Notes: a model not told the origin generated them from the sequence alone. A DNA stretch of 64,000 bases from Pelagicoccus albus (GCF_014230145.1 NZ_JACHVC010000012.1:1059001-1123000), one strand, 5' to 3'; shown: positions 46,593-55,026, counted from the first letter of the stretch. Numbers and translations are program-made.

Positions 46593-47855
46593 ATGATCGA
46601 GGAAAAATTAAAGCGTAGTCCCTGCGTGTCCGTAGTTGTCCTCGATTTTAATGGTAGTGCTTATTGGTCTGCACTTTGCTCGGCTCTCTCAAGACAGAGC
46701 TATCGTGACTTTGAGGTTGTTGTTGTAGTGAATGGCGAACCTTTACCCGACGTAGCGGAATCGGAGGGCTTAGATCTTCTTATTCTAAGCCCGGGGGAGA
46801 ACCTCGGTTTTGCAGGAGGGGCAAATCTTGCTTGGTCAGCGGCAAGTGGCGAATTTGTGGCGTTCTTGAACAATGACGCATTGCCGGAAAAGGATTGGCT
46901 TCAACATCTCGTAAACAGCATTGAGACCTCCAATGATGTGGGTGCGGTAGCCTCTAAAGTTTTATTTCAAAATCGCTATGGAGCTTTGAATGTCGAAAGT
47001 TCAACTTTCGTACCCAGCTCAATCGAGGAAAGTTCCGATGACAGAGAATTAGGAATTCGGGTAAAGTTATCCTCGAAGAGTGTAAGTTTGTTTACCGCTT
47101 GTGGCACTTACGGACCTGAGTATGAAAATGATGAAGTTTGGACCTGGACCTCGAGGTCTTCTGTACTTGACGTGCCTGAGGATGAAAACGGAATTATTGC
47201 CTTAGAATTCAGCTATCATCCGAGCTTAGTTGGAACTGTATGTCGACTGAAGTGGGGGGAAAGCGAGCCGATCAGGGTTGTTTTGACCTCGGAGCTTCAC
47301 AAAAAGTATGAGTTCAATGCAAACGGTGTGGGGGCACGATACCTTGTAAACAATGCGGGTAGCGAGATTGAGAAGGATTGGCATGTCACTGAACGAGGAA
47401 TCTATCAATCTGATAGCCTGAAGTTCGATCATTCTATCGATTTAGAAGTTGCCAGTGCCTGCTCTCTTCTTGTCCGAAAGTCAGCTTTGAGTAGAGAGCT
47501 TCCCTTTGATGAAGGCTATTTTGCTTACTATGAGGATGTCGATTTGAGCCGAACTTTGAGACGATCAGGCTACAAGATTCTTTACCAACCGCAAAGTCGT
47601 GTCTACCACGCAAGGTCCGCGACGGCGGGAACCCAATCCCCATTCCAAGTTTATCATGCTACGAGGAACAGATTGTGGATGATCGCATCCCACGCTCCCT
47701 GGAAAGTTGTTTGGAGGGTCGCCTCCCACGATTTGCTAAGACTCGATGAATATTCCAATTTTCTGGATGCGGAGTTTTCTACCCCTCGTCTGAAGTTGGA
47801 CTCGTGGGTTGGCTTTATCTCCCGAATATGGAGACGCCTTTGCGATGCTGACTAA
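46593..47855 (+). CDS. GT2-family glycosyltransferase with an inserted beta-rich domain
   Basis: A 420-residue transferase. The GT-A fold starts with VSVVVLDFNGSAYWSALCSAL and has the metal-binding NNDA near 90 and the ACSLLVRKSAL and FAYYEDVDLSRTLRRSGY blocks near 290-325. Between the two halves, roughly residues 125-255, is an extra ~130-residue segment with alternating strands and the motif YGPEYENDEVWTWTSRSSVL, similar to beta-sandwich modules attached to other glycosyltransferases. ATG 46593 is chosen because the domain begins there and a GGAGG precedes it. Its 3' end overlaps the convergent GT4 gene by 41 bases. Confidence 0.88.
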   Translation: MIEEKLKRSPCVSVVVLDFNGSAYWSALCSALSRQSYRDFEVVVVVNGEPLPDVAESEGLDLLILSPGENLGFAGGANLAWSAASGEFVAFLNNDALPEKDWLQHLVNSIETSNDVGAVASKVLFQNRYGALNVESSTFVPSSIEESSDDRELGIRVKLSSKSVSLFTACGTYGPEYENDEVWTWTSRSSVLDVPEDENGIIALEFSYHPSLVGTVCRLKWGESEPIRVVLTSELHKKYEFNANGVGARYLVNNAGSEIEKDWHVTERGIYQSDSLKFDHSIDLEVASACSLLVRKSALSRELPFDEGYFAYYEDVDLSRTLRRSGYKILYQPQSRVYHARSATAGTQSPFQVYHATRNRLWMIASHAPWKVVWRVASHDLLRLDEYSNFLDAEFSTPRLKLDSWVGFISRIWRRLCDAD

Positions 47856-49020
47856 GGGCTGAGTTCGCCTCATCGAATCTTCTGACTATCGTCCTAGCTT
47901 GTGTTCCGAGATCTAATCGATCGTCATTTGAAGGTAGTCTGGTTCGAATCCAGTCCGTTTTTTCGAACACATTAGTCAGATCTTCAGCTGACTCGGGATC
48001 GAACATAATTGCGTTTGCAGGAGATATTTCTCTTACCGGATCAATTCTACTGCAGGCCAATGGCTTTTGAAAATGAGCTGCTTCGATGATGGGTAGGCCG
48101 AAGCCCTCGTATTTGGAGGGGAAAATGATCGCCTTGCTCAATTCGTATGCAGATTTCAAGCGTTCCAACTCCAGGTGATCGAGAAAGTGCACTTTTTCCC
48201 TGATGCCTAATTCACTGGCCTTGTTTTCGAGCTTCCGTTGTGCGGGACCTTCGGACCCAGTGAATGCCAAGTGGGGTATGGCAGAAGAATTTCCAGAGTG
48301 AGTTCTCGAAAATGCCTCAAGCAAGGTTTCGTGGTTTTTGTGGGGCCAGTAGTTGGCGGGGTAGAGGAAGTATTTGTGTTCTAGGCCCTTTAGCTGATCT
48401 GGGAGTGGGCCCATCTCGACGCGGTTGAATCGTCCGTGTAGGGGGAGGGCTATGGTGAAAATCTTTTCGGGATCCGCTCCGAACTCGTCGATGAGCTGCT
48501 TTTTGCAAAACTCGGAGTTGGTTTGGACTAGGGTCGCTTTTTCCAGCTCCTCGGCGTACCATTTGTCCCTAAAGGCGACTTCCTCGGGGGGGAGTGACTC
48601 GGGGTGAGCCCGATGCAGAACGTCCACTATGAGGCTAATTTGCGGGATATTTGGGCTATACAGGTGGGAGAAGCCGAATCCGGCGTACAAAACGTCGATT
48701 TCGAGGAGCTCGAGCAGGTTCTCAGGCCGGTGTGGCCAGTAGTGAAGTGCGGGTAGGCTGCCGTCTGAATTTCGAGGTTCAAATTGGTCCCTTTTGCCGA
48801 GTATGTGAATCTGGTGATTTCCTTTTTCGCCGAGAAACTCGAGCTCGGGGACTATTTCTTCTACACAGAAAATGTGCAATTGAAGTTGGTCGGAGTGATT
48901 GGCAACGAAGGTTCTGAGGAATTCGTAGTGGTGGACCTTGATCCCACCGTTCTCGCCGCCAGCGATTAGCCTAGCGATATCGTAGGCTACTCTTATCGGC
49001 TTGCTGGTCGTTTTGGGCAT
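47815..49020 (-). CDS. GT4-family glycosyltransferase
   Basis: A 401-residue GT-B transferase. The N-terminal domain starts with IRVAYDIARLIAGGENGGIKVH. The C-terminal domain has YFLYPANYWPHKNHETLLEAF near 220, a LAFTGSEG strand, and the donor-binding FPSKYEGFGLPIIEAAHFQKPL block near 315 with its conserved Glu. The first two blocks resemble mannosyltransferases, but the sugar is not determined. It converges on the GT2 gene with a 41-base overlap. Confidence 0.92.
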   Translation of the reverse strand: MPKTTSKPIRVAYDIARLIAGGENGGIKVHHYEFLRTFVANHSDQLQLHIFCVEEIVPELEFLGEKGNHQIHILGKRDQFEPRNSDGSLPALHYWPHRPENLLELLEIDVLYAGFGFSHLYSPNIPQISLIVDVLHRAHPESLPPEEVAFRDKWYAEELEKATLVQTNSEFCKKQLIDEFGADPEKIFTIALPLHGRFNRVEMGPLPDQLKGLEHKYFLYPANYWPHKNHETLLEAFSRTHSGNSSAIPHLAFTGSEGPAQRKLENKASELGIREKVHFLDHLELERLKSAYELSKAIIFPSKYEGFGLPIIEAAHFQKPLACSRIDPVREISPANAIMFDPESAEDLTNVFEKTDWIRTRLPSNDDRLDLGTQARTIVRRFDEANSALSQHRKGVSIFGR

Positions 49021-49150
49021 GAAGTCCTCTTTGGTGGCGAAACGAGCCTGAAAGGCGAGTTATTTGAGAGAATTGCGCCAAATTGGAAAACTAGGGTGAA
49101 TCTACTAATTTTGGGCTTGATATGAATTTATACCTATTTACTCATGCCGA

Positions 49151-49170
49151 AAACCTTACACGTAAGGTTT
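49151..49170. promoter_or_regulatory. Perfect palindrome upstream of a small secreted/membrane protein gene
   Basis: AAACCTTAC (49151-49159) and GTAAGGTTT (49162-49170) form a perfect 9-bp inverted repeat around a 2-base centre, 14 bases before the ATG at 49185. The very small centre favours a protein operator over an RNA hairpin. Confidence 0.5.
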
Positions 49171-49184
49171 GTTAAAAATTTGCT

Positions 49185-49394
49185 ATGAAAAAGATCCATC
49201 TCTCGTTTGCTGCCATCGCCTTTCTCGTTTTCCACCTGTCTGCTTCCGCTGAAGCATTCGTTCAGAACCCCTCCTCCAATGCTGTGGAAACTGTTGCCTG
49301 GGGATCAGTACAAGGTTCGTTTGGGCTCCTTGGAGCTGTGTCGCTGGCAATTCTTCTCGCGACGCGGCTTTTAGGCAGGTCGAAGTCTCGCTAG
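49185..49394 (+). CDS. Small protein with signal peptide and C-terminal membrane segment
   Basis: A 69-residue protein. Residues 1-24 are a classical signal peptide (MKKIHLSFAAIAFLVFHLSASAEA), 25-45 form a short polar linker, 46-63 a membrane helix, and the last residues (GRSKSR) are basic. Signal, linker, helix and basic end recall PEP-CTERM sorting tails, but there is no PEP motif and no long passenger. A short AT-rich leader with a perfect palindrome precedes it. Function unknown. Confidence 0.6.
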   Translation: MKKIHLSFAAIAFLVFHLSASAEAFVQNPSSNAVETVAWGSVQGSFGLLGAVSLAILLATRLLGRSKSR

Positions 49395-49487
49395 GTAGTC
49401 GCTTAGCTCGCTTGCAACTGGGCGAGTTTTCAGCCTTGTAGGCTCGAGGAGGGGCGTCTTTGGTGGTCGCTTGGAATTCCCTAAGGC

Positions 49488-50087
49488 ATGAAAGACAAGC
49501 GGACAGTTGATATGCGCGTGATGAGCGATTGGGTGAAGCCTGGCTCTCGCGTGCTTGACTTGGGTTGTGGTCGAGGCGTTTTGCTCGAGTACCTCAAGGC
49601 TAAGCTGGGAATTCAGGCGGTTGGCGTAGATCTGGACCCTGAAAAAGCCCGCTCCTGCGTGAAGCGTGGGTTGAGCGTGTTCATGGGAGACTTGATGGAG
49701 TTCATGCAATCTTTCCCGGACAAGCACTTTGATTACGTCATCTGCTCTCGGACGCTGCAGGAGTTGAACAAGCCCGCAACTGTCATCAAGGAGGCACTCC
49801 GTGTGTCAGACCATATGTTGGTGGGCTTCGTCAATTTTGGCTATTGGCGGAATCGTTGTAGCATGTTTCTCAACGGCCGTATTATCCGAAACGAAGTTTA
49901 TCCGACGCCTTGGTCCGTTTCGCGGCCCTCGAATCCCGTCTCTGTACTGCAGTTCGAGCATTTCTGCCGAAAGAATCAAATAGCTGTGAATCGGGAGCTT
50001 TGTCTAGGAGGAGACTGGACGAGCGAGCGTCGTCGTATGAGAAACCTGACCAGCGGATATGCCTTGTTTGACCTTTCGATCAAATAG
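49488..50087 (+). CDS. metW: MetW-type methionine biosynthesis methyltransferase-like protein
   Basis: A 199-residue class-I methyltransferase-like protein. Motif I is SRVLDLGCGRGVLLEYL near residue 19, and the segment YVICSRTLQELNKPATVIKEALRV near 85 and the GYWRNR and PTPWSVSRPSNP blocks are MetW signatures. MetW assists MetX in homoserine acylation in many bacteria, usually as a metX-metW pair. Here the metX gene is 560 bases away on the other strand, with one gene between them. Confidence 0.9.
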   Translation: MKDKRTVDMRVMSDWVKPGSRVLDLGCGRGVLLEYLKAKLGIQAVGVDLDPEKARSCVKRGLSVFMGDLMEFMQSFPDKHFDYVICSRTLQELNKPATVIKEALRVSDHMLVGFVNFGYWRNRCSMFLNGRIIRNEVYPTPWSVSRPSNPVSVLQFEHFCRKNQIAVNRELCLGGDWTSERRRMRNLTSGYALFDLSIK

Positions 50088-50113
50088 GCGAAGTTTTCCG
50101 CTTTGTTTTTCTT

Positions 50114-50656
50114 ATGAGGTTTCCAGTAGAAGGCTGTCCCAAATTCCTGACGTTTCTGGAGTTTGCATTCGCGAATTTCGACGAGGGTGAACGAGCGAAA
50201 TTGTTAGAAGAATTCGGAGCTCGTGGCGAAGGTCCTCTCAGTGGCGTGGAATTCGATTTGGCGTTATGGTCGGTCGCTCAACGCTTGCGGATGGATACGG
50301 AAGAGCTTCTGCGTCAAGTGGGTGAGCGCTGGTTCAGGGCGAGTCGTTTCCGTAAAGAATCCTGGGGGCAAGAATCCGAATCGAACCCTTGGGCAATGGT
50401 GCTGGAAGTTTGCTCGGAATTTGGCGAATTGGACGACCTTCCGCTGCCCGGTGGAGAAACGTTTCAGGTGGAAAAGGTTTCTCAGAGCGAAGAGAGTTTG
50501 CGCCTGGCCTGCGAGGGGCCTCGGCGTTGTTGCTCTTTTTTGGAAGGGGTAGTCAGGGCCGTATTCGAAGAGCTCGGTTTATCGCTGCGTTATATCCGGC
50601 AGCCGAAGCGGGCTACTTTTGCCCACATCAATTTTTACATCATTCCTGCTAGCTGA
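50114..50656 (+). CDS. Unknown protein between metW and metX (faint HNOB-like features)
   Basis: I do not recognise this 180-residue protein. It has an N-terminal helical half and a C-terminal half with two Cys-Cys (RRCCSFLEGVVRAVFEEL) and strands ending FAHINFYII. The order of a helix bundle, then GERWF, then a C-terminal strand-helix-strand is distantly like haem-NO-binding (HNOB) domains, but no proximal His is placed as expected. It lies 26 bases after metW and overlaps the metX 3' end by 8 bases. Treat the function as unknown. Confidence 0.6.
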   Translation: MRFPVEGCPKFLTFLEFAFANFDEGERAKLLEEFGARGEGPLSGVEFDLALWSVAQRLRMDTEELLRQVGERWFRASRFRKESWGQESESNPWAMVLEVCSEFGELDDLPLPGGETFQVEKVSQSEESLRLACEGPRRCCSFLEGVVRAVFEELGLSLRYIRQPKRATFAHINFYIIPAS

Positions 50657-51788
50657 GGAAAGCACGGGTCAGTTCGAATAGTTCGGGCGAATCCACCAGA
50701 AAAGAATCGTGCCCGAGGTCTAGATCGATTTGCAGGTAGGACGCTTCTTTGCCTTGCCTAAGCATGGCTAGCACGACGTCTCGGTTTTGGGCGGGCGGGA
50801 AAAGCCAGTCTGAAGTGAATCCTACTACGAGGGCGCGACACTTCATCTGAGCCACCGCTTTGTCCAAACTCCCGTACGAGCCTGCCAGATCGAAGTAGCC
50901 GAGCGCTCTGGTGAAGTAGAGATAGGTATTCGCGTCGAATCGGTTGGTGAAGCTTTCCCCTTGGTAACGCAGGTAGCTCTCCACCTCGAATTCTATATCG
51001 AAGCTGTATTTGCTGTCATGGCCTGCTTGTCGGCGTCGCCCGAACTTTCGATCCATGCTGGTATCGGAAAGGTAAGTGATGTGGGCCATCATACGGGCTA
51101 TGGCCAATCCTACGTTTGGTCCGGCGGAGGGCTCGTAGTTACCTTGGTTCCAAGCCGGGTCCTGCATGATGGCCTGGCGTCCAACTTCATCGAATGCGAT
51201 CGCTTGGGAATTCTGCCGCCAGGTGGTGGCCATGGGCAAAATGCGATGGATGTAGTCTGGGTATTCTATGGCCCATTGAAGGACTTGCATGCCGCCCATC
51301 GATCCTCCGACTACCGCGTAGAGGTGAGGGATTTCGAAGCTATCGAGCAACAGCTTCTGGGTTCGGACCATGTCCACTATGTTCACGAATGGGAAAGTCA
51401 GGTGGTAGGGCTCTCCGGTTTCCGGGTTAATGGAAGCGGGGCCGGTAGAGCCTTGGCAGCCGCCTATGCAGTTGGAGCAGATCACGAAGAAACGTTTCGT
51501 GTCGATGGGTTTGCCCGGCCCGATCATGTTGTTCCACCAGCCTGGCTTGCGATCGCGCAAGGAGTGAATGCCAGCGCAATGGTGGTCGCCTGTCAGGGCA
51601 TGGGCGATCAGGATGGCGTTGCTTTTGTCCGCGTTGAGCCGACCGTAGGTTTCGTATCGGAGAGTGAATTCAGGTATGGTCTGCCCGCTTTCGAAAGTAA
51701 AAGGTTGCGGGTAGTGGAAATCGAGCGGTTCCACCAGACCGACCTCGCCGGCTTCGTCCAGTCTCTGATCCTCTTCGCTCGCGTTCAT
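50649..51788 (-). CDS. metX: Homoserine O-acetyltransferase
   Basis: A 379-residue alpha/beta-hydrolase that acylates homoserine for methionine synthesis. The oxyanion block TLRYETYGRLN, AHALTGDHHCAG and the NCIGGCQGSTGP segment are present. The nucleophile elbow GGSMGG (near 163) holds the catalytic Ser, the Asp lies in VGFTSDWLFPP, and the His in LGHDSFL near the end. Acetyl versus succinyl specificity cannot be read by eye. It is convergent with the gene at 50114. Confidence 0.95.
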   Translation of the reverse strand: MNASEEDQRLDEAGEVGLVEPLDFHYPQPFTFESGQTIPEFTLRYETYGRLNADKSNAILIAHALTGDHHCAGIHSLRDRKPGWWNNMIGPGKPIDTKRFFVICSNCIGGCQGSTGPASINPETGEPYHLTFPFVNIVDMVRTQKLLLDSFEIPHLYAVVGGSMGGMQVLQWAIEYPDYIHRILPMATTWRQNSQAIAFDEVGRQAIMQDPAWNQGNYEPSAGPNVGLAIARMMAHITYLSDTSMDRKFGRRRQAGHDSKYSFDIEFEVESYLRYQGESFTNRFDANTYLYFTRALGYFDLAGSYGSLDKAVAQMKCRALVVGFTSDWLFPPAQNRDVVLAMLRQGKEASYLQIDLDLGHDSFLVDSPELFELTRAFLS

Positions 51789-51923
51789 GGCCCCATGTTT
51801 TGCGTCGGGCGTGTCAGGTGTCGAGTGCGAAGAAGACTTCTTGTGGAAGTCGTTCTACAAGTGCTGGTCTTTTTGCGTTGAAACTATGTCAGATTATAGA
51901 AGTTTCTGAATCCAGAAGCAGCC

Positions 51924-51960
51924 AAGGAGCGAACCCGTTTGTGCGGGAAACATCCTCCTT
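51924..51960 (+). other. Nested hairpin, possible structured leader RNA
   Basis: An outer 6-bp stem (AAGGAG 51924-51929 with CTCCTT 51955-51960) encloses a CCCG/CGGG stem (51934-51937 with 51944-51947). It lies in the leader of the gene at 51983 and ends 22 bases before its start. It is not a known riboswitch as far as I can tell. Confidence 0.3.
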
Positions 51961-51982
51961 TTCCCCCGATTCGTGTCACCTC

Positions 51983-52543
51983 ATGAAAATTGCTTTATTA
52001 ATCTCGTTGTTTGTGTCGTTCGCATGCCTTGGCTTCGCAAAGCCTAGGAATAGCGTTCCGCCTATCTCGTTTCGGCCATCTGACACGTTGCACATCGAGG
52101 TGATAGACAACTTGTACGTCAGTGGGTTTGGAGAGCAGGATCGCTTTAGACGCATCAAGACCGCGATTGGTGAGGTCCTCTCCGACATCGATTTTCCGAT
52201 GGCTTACGAAATTGAGCGTTTTGGCTCCCGTAGGACACCGCCAGGCCAACCTCGCCTCGACATCACAATCATGAAGTGGGGAGACAATGGAATGCATGAG
52301 CTGGAGGCACGCTTCAGCGCTAGCCTCAAGCGGGATTATGATCGTAACCGATTGGGAGTTTTCTACGCCCGAGATCCTCTTCCGGCTGGTAGCTACAGCC
52401 GGATGATTCGAGTCCACGACAAGGTCATGAAAAACGCGGTGATAAAAATGGTTTACGAACTTAACTCACGGCTACCGGTCGCTGGTTTGGAGGAGTTGCA
52501 GCTGGACGAGGATCTTGCTGATGACTTACCAGAAAGCGAGTAG
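51983..52543 (+). CDS. Secreted protein, unknown
   Basis: A 186-residue protein with a signal peptide (MKIALLISLFVSFACLGFA), then a soluble domain of mixed strands and helices and an acidic C-terminus (DEDLADDLPESE). I do not recognise it. ATG 51983 is chosen because it starts the signal peptide; the longer frame from 51800 overlaps metX's leader and has no sensible N-terminus. It lies 43 bases ahead of the sigma-factor gene, so it may belong to the sigma unit. Confidence 0.7.
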   Translation: MKIALLISLFVSFACLGFAKPRNSVPPISFRPSDTLHIEVIDNLYVSGFGEQDRFRRIKTAIGEVLSDIDFPMAYEIERFGSRRTPPGQPRLDITIMKWGDNGMHELEARFSASLKRDYDRNRLGVFYARDPLPAGSYSRMIRVHDKVMKNAVIKMVYELNSRLPVAGLEELQLDEDLADDLPESE

Positions 52544-52586
52544 GCTCAGCGCTGCCGGTACACCGGAAGAAGAGCAAAAGGGACGA

Positions 52587-53153
52587 ATGGACGACGCTGG
52601 TATCGAAGCTGAATTATTACGGCGTATCGCGAATGGCGAGAGAGCTGCCTTCGACGAGCTCTATGCCCGATACTCTCGCCCGCTTTTTTCTTACATCGCC
52701 AAATTTCTTAGGGATCATGGATTGGCCGAAGAAGTCCTGCAGGATGCGTTTGTGAAAATATGGAGGTCGGCTCATCGCTACGATCGCGACCTTTCGCGTC
52801 CCTTTAGCTGGTGCGTTTTGATAACCAAGCGGCTTTGTATAGATCGCATCCGAGCCGCGAAACCGGTGACTGTCACCGATGATCCCATGGCTCTCAAGCC
52901 GGTAGAGGAGCACCGAAACGCAGAGCGCGATCCGTCTCAAAATGTTCTTATCGAAGATGAGCTGAGCATATTGGGGGAAATGGTGGAGCGTCTACCGGAG
53001 TCCCAAAGGTCCACCCTGCAACTCGCGATGGACAAGGGACTTACTCAACAGGAAATTTCCGAAAAATTAAACATGCCCTTAGGCACGGTGAAAACCGCGA
53101 TGCGTCGCGGCATGTTGCGACTTAAAACCATGATGGCATCGAGCTATGAATAA
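52587..53153 (+). CDS. ECF RNA polymerase sigma factor
   Basis: A 188-residue extracytoplasmic-function sigma factor. Region 2 (~18-85) has FDELYARYSRPLFSYIAKFL and the DAFVKIWRSAHRYD recognition part; region 4 (~128-180) has LPESQRSTLQLAMDKGLTQQEISEKLNMPLGTVKTAMRRG. It resembles the SigK/RpoE type. ATG 52587 has AAAGGGA just upstream and gives the normal length; the longer frame overlaps the previous gene. The stop overlaps the anti-sigma start by 8 bases. Confidence 0.9.
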   Translation: MDDAGIEAELLRRIANGERAAFDELYARYSRPLFSYIAKFLRDHGLAEEVLQDAFVKIWRSAHRYDRDLSRPFSWCVLITKRLCIDRIRAAKPVTVTDDPMALKPVEEHRNAERDPSQNVLIEDELSILGEMVERLPESQRSTLQLAMDKGLTQQEISEKLNMPLGTVKTAMRRGMLRLKTMMASSYE

Positions 53154-53976
53154 CGAACTCATAGAAGAAAAAGCCCAACTTTACGCTCTGGGGATTTTGC
53201 CAGAGTCGGAAGTGGAAGAATTCGAAACCCAAATAAAATCGGACCGGCAGCTGCGGGATCTGGTGCACGAATACCAGCGATTGACTGAATTGGATTTGTA
53301 CCAAGGGAAAGATGAAGCTCCCTTTCACGTCTACTCCAAGGTAATGGAACAGCTGGATGGCCCGAAGCAATCTGAGAAGCGAAACCTCAACTTGAGCCAA
53401 GCGCTCTCTTGGGGTGGCTGGGCAGTTGCGGCCTGCGTAGCCGCAGTGATGTGGCTTGGTGGGGCTAGCGGTGGCCAAGTCGGCGAGACTTCCTCGGATA
53501 TAGTGGTCAACAATCTCGGAAGTCCGCGAATCGTGCCTGTGCCAACACCCTCTGACGAATACGCTCTCGAAGACCGTATGCTCGAGCTTGCCGGGCTGGC
53601 GGAAGCCTACTGGTTTTCACGGGAAGGTATTCCCGAGGGGCAGCTTTTAGAGAGTGATGACGCGGAGGTTACGCAGCTTTCTGGAGGGTTTACGGTTTTC
53701 GACAAACGCTTTAATATCGGATTTATCGCGGTGGAAAATTTGCCCAAGGAAGCCCCAGATCGTAGTTACCATGTGTGGGCCAGAACAAGTGAGTCCGAAA
53801 CGCCGGTGCGGGCTGGGACATTGCCCATTGGAGAAGAGTCAAGAGGCCTATTCTTCTTTGATCTGACTCAGCTTCCCCAAGGAGCCAACGTCGACTCGCT
53901 TAGCTTTTTCGTAACGGAGGAGAAGGAAGAATCGCCAAGCAGTCCGAGTAAGATGGTCGTCCTCAAGGACGTCTAG
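53146..53976 (+). CDS. RskA-type membrane anti-sigma factor
   Basis: A 276-residue protein. The N-terminal ~65 residues form the sigma-binding segment (KAQLYALGILPESEVEEFE, typical of RskA-like factors) with no zinc-binding HxxxCxxC motif. One membrane helix follows (~90-107, WGGWAVAACVAAVMWLGG). The extracytoplasmic part (~108-276) ends in the RskA_C domain (SYHVWARTSE, GTLPIGEESRGLFFFD). It overlaps the sigma gene by 8 bases, as is usual for the cognate pair. Release probably needs regulated proteolysis. Confidence 0.88.
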   Translation: MNNELIEEKAQLYALGILPESEVEEFETQIKSDRQLRDLVHEYQRLTELDLYQGKDEAPFHVYSKVMEQLDGPKQSEKRNLNLSQALSWGGWAVAACVAAVMWLGGASGGQVGETSSDIVVNNLGSPRIVPVPTPSDEYALEDRMLELAGLAEAYWFSREGIPEGQLLESDDAEVTQLSGGFTVFDKRFNIGFIAVENLPKEAPDRSYHVWARTSESETPVRAGTLPIGEESRGLFFFDLTQLPQGANVDSLSFFVTEEKEESPSSPSKMVVLKDV

Positions 53977-54114
53977 CGAAACGGCAAAGCGACTTTCATT
54001 TGCTTATCTGAAGTCCACCCTCGGTAAAGTTGCCGGCGACAATTGCGCGCCTCATCGCTTTCGTTCCGTGAGCGTGCTTGAAAAAAAAATGCTGGGTCCT
54101 AAGTTCCGCTGCAC

Positions 54115-55026
54115 ATGATGCGTGGAGGACCCATTTTTCTACTCTCCTTAAGTTTCGGCCTCATCCTGAGTGGTTGCTCAGTTAAGAAGTTGGCTATGAA
54201 CCAGCTGGGGGATGCTCTTTCTGGAGGCGGAGATGTTTTTTCGTCTGATAACGACCCGGAACTCGTGGGGGATGCCTTGCCGTTCAGTCTGAAACTAATG
54301 GAAAGCGTTTTAGCCGGAACGCCGGAGCACACAGGGCTTTTGACGTCATTAACCAGTGGATTCACGCAGTACGCCTACGGCTGGGTTCAACTTGAGGCCG
54401 ACGAAATCGAAGACGATGACTACGATCGGGCTGTCGAGCTTCGGGAGCGTGCGATCAAGCTCTATGAACGCGCCAATGCCTATGGCTTGCGAGCTCTGGA
54501 AATAGAGTATCCCGGCTTCGAGACCGGTCTGCGCAGCGATGCGCATAAAATTCTCTCCAAGACCAAAGCTCAGGATGTGGAGCTGCTCTACTGGACGGCC
54601 TTGGCTTGGGGTGGGGCGATTTCTCTCTCTCTCGATAACATGGATCTCGTGGGAGATCTCGCCTACGTGGAGGCGATCATGGAGAGATGCCTTGAGCTCG
54701 ATCCGGATTGGGAGATGGGCTCGATTCAGACCTTTTTCGTGACCTACGAAATGAGTCGAATGAACGGGGAGGGGGATCCGGTGGAGAATGCGACCCGCTA
54801 CTATCGCCGAGCCTTGGAGCTGTCGGATGGCCAACTTGCCGCGATTTATGTTGGGTATGCGGAATCCGTAGCGGTGGAAACGCAAGACAAGGAGCTTTTT
54901 CTCGATCTGTTGAACAAGGCTTTGGCTATCGACGTGGACGAAAATCCATCTCTTCGCCTCAATAATCTCCTCTATCAGCGACGTGCCGAGTGGCTGCTTA
55001 CCCGACTCGATTGGCTCTTTCTTTAG
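54115..55026 (+). CDS. TRAP transporter TatT component (lipoprotein)
   Basis: A 303-residue lipoprotein: signal peptide with lipobox LSGC (Cys ~21), then TPR-like helices. Segments such as LLTSLTSGFTQYAYGWVQLEADE and RAIKLYERANAYGLRALEIEYPGF near 75-130 are the TatT signature. TatT trimers bind the DctP-type receptor, probably passing hydrophobic ligands across the outer periplasm. dctP follows after 135 bases. A much longer opposite-strand frame covers this gene, but the lipobox and family match favour the plus strand. Confidence 0.88.
   Translation: MMRGGPIFLLSLSFGLILSGCSVKKLAMNQLGDALSGGGDVFSSDNDPELVGDALPFSLKLMESVLAGTPEHTGLLTSLTSGFTQYAYGWVQLEADEIEDDDYDRAVELRERAIKLYERANAYGLRALEIEYPGFETGLRSDAHKILSKTKAQDVELLYWTALAWGGAISLSLDNMDLVGDLAYVEAIMERCLELDPDWEMGSIQTFFVTYEMSRMNGEGDPVENATRYYRRALELSDGQLAAIYVGYAESVAVETQDKELFLDLLNKALAIDVDENPSLRLNNLLYQRRAEWLLTRLDWLFL

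Noticed and set aside
49185-49394. Small protein as a true PEP-CTERM protein
   Set aside because: Signal and tail helix fit, but there is no PEP motif and no passenger domain, so I only note the resemblance.
50961-51881. Open plus-strand frame of ~306 codons opposite metX
   Set aside because: MetX has complete catalytic motifs; the antisense protein shows no fold-like pattern.
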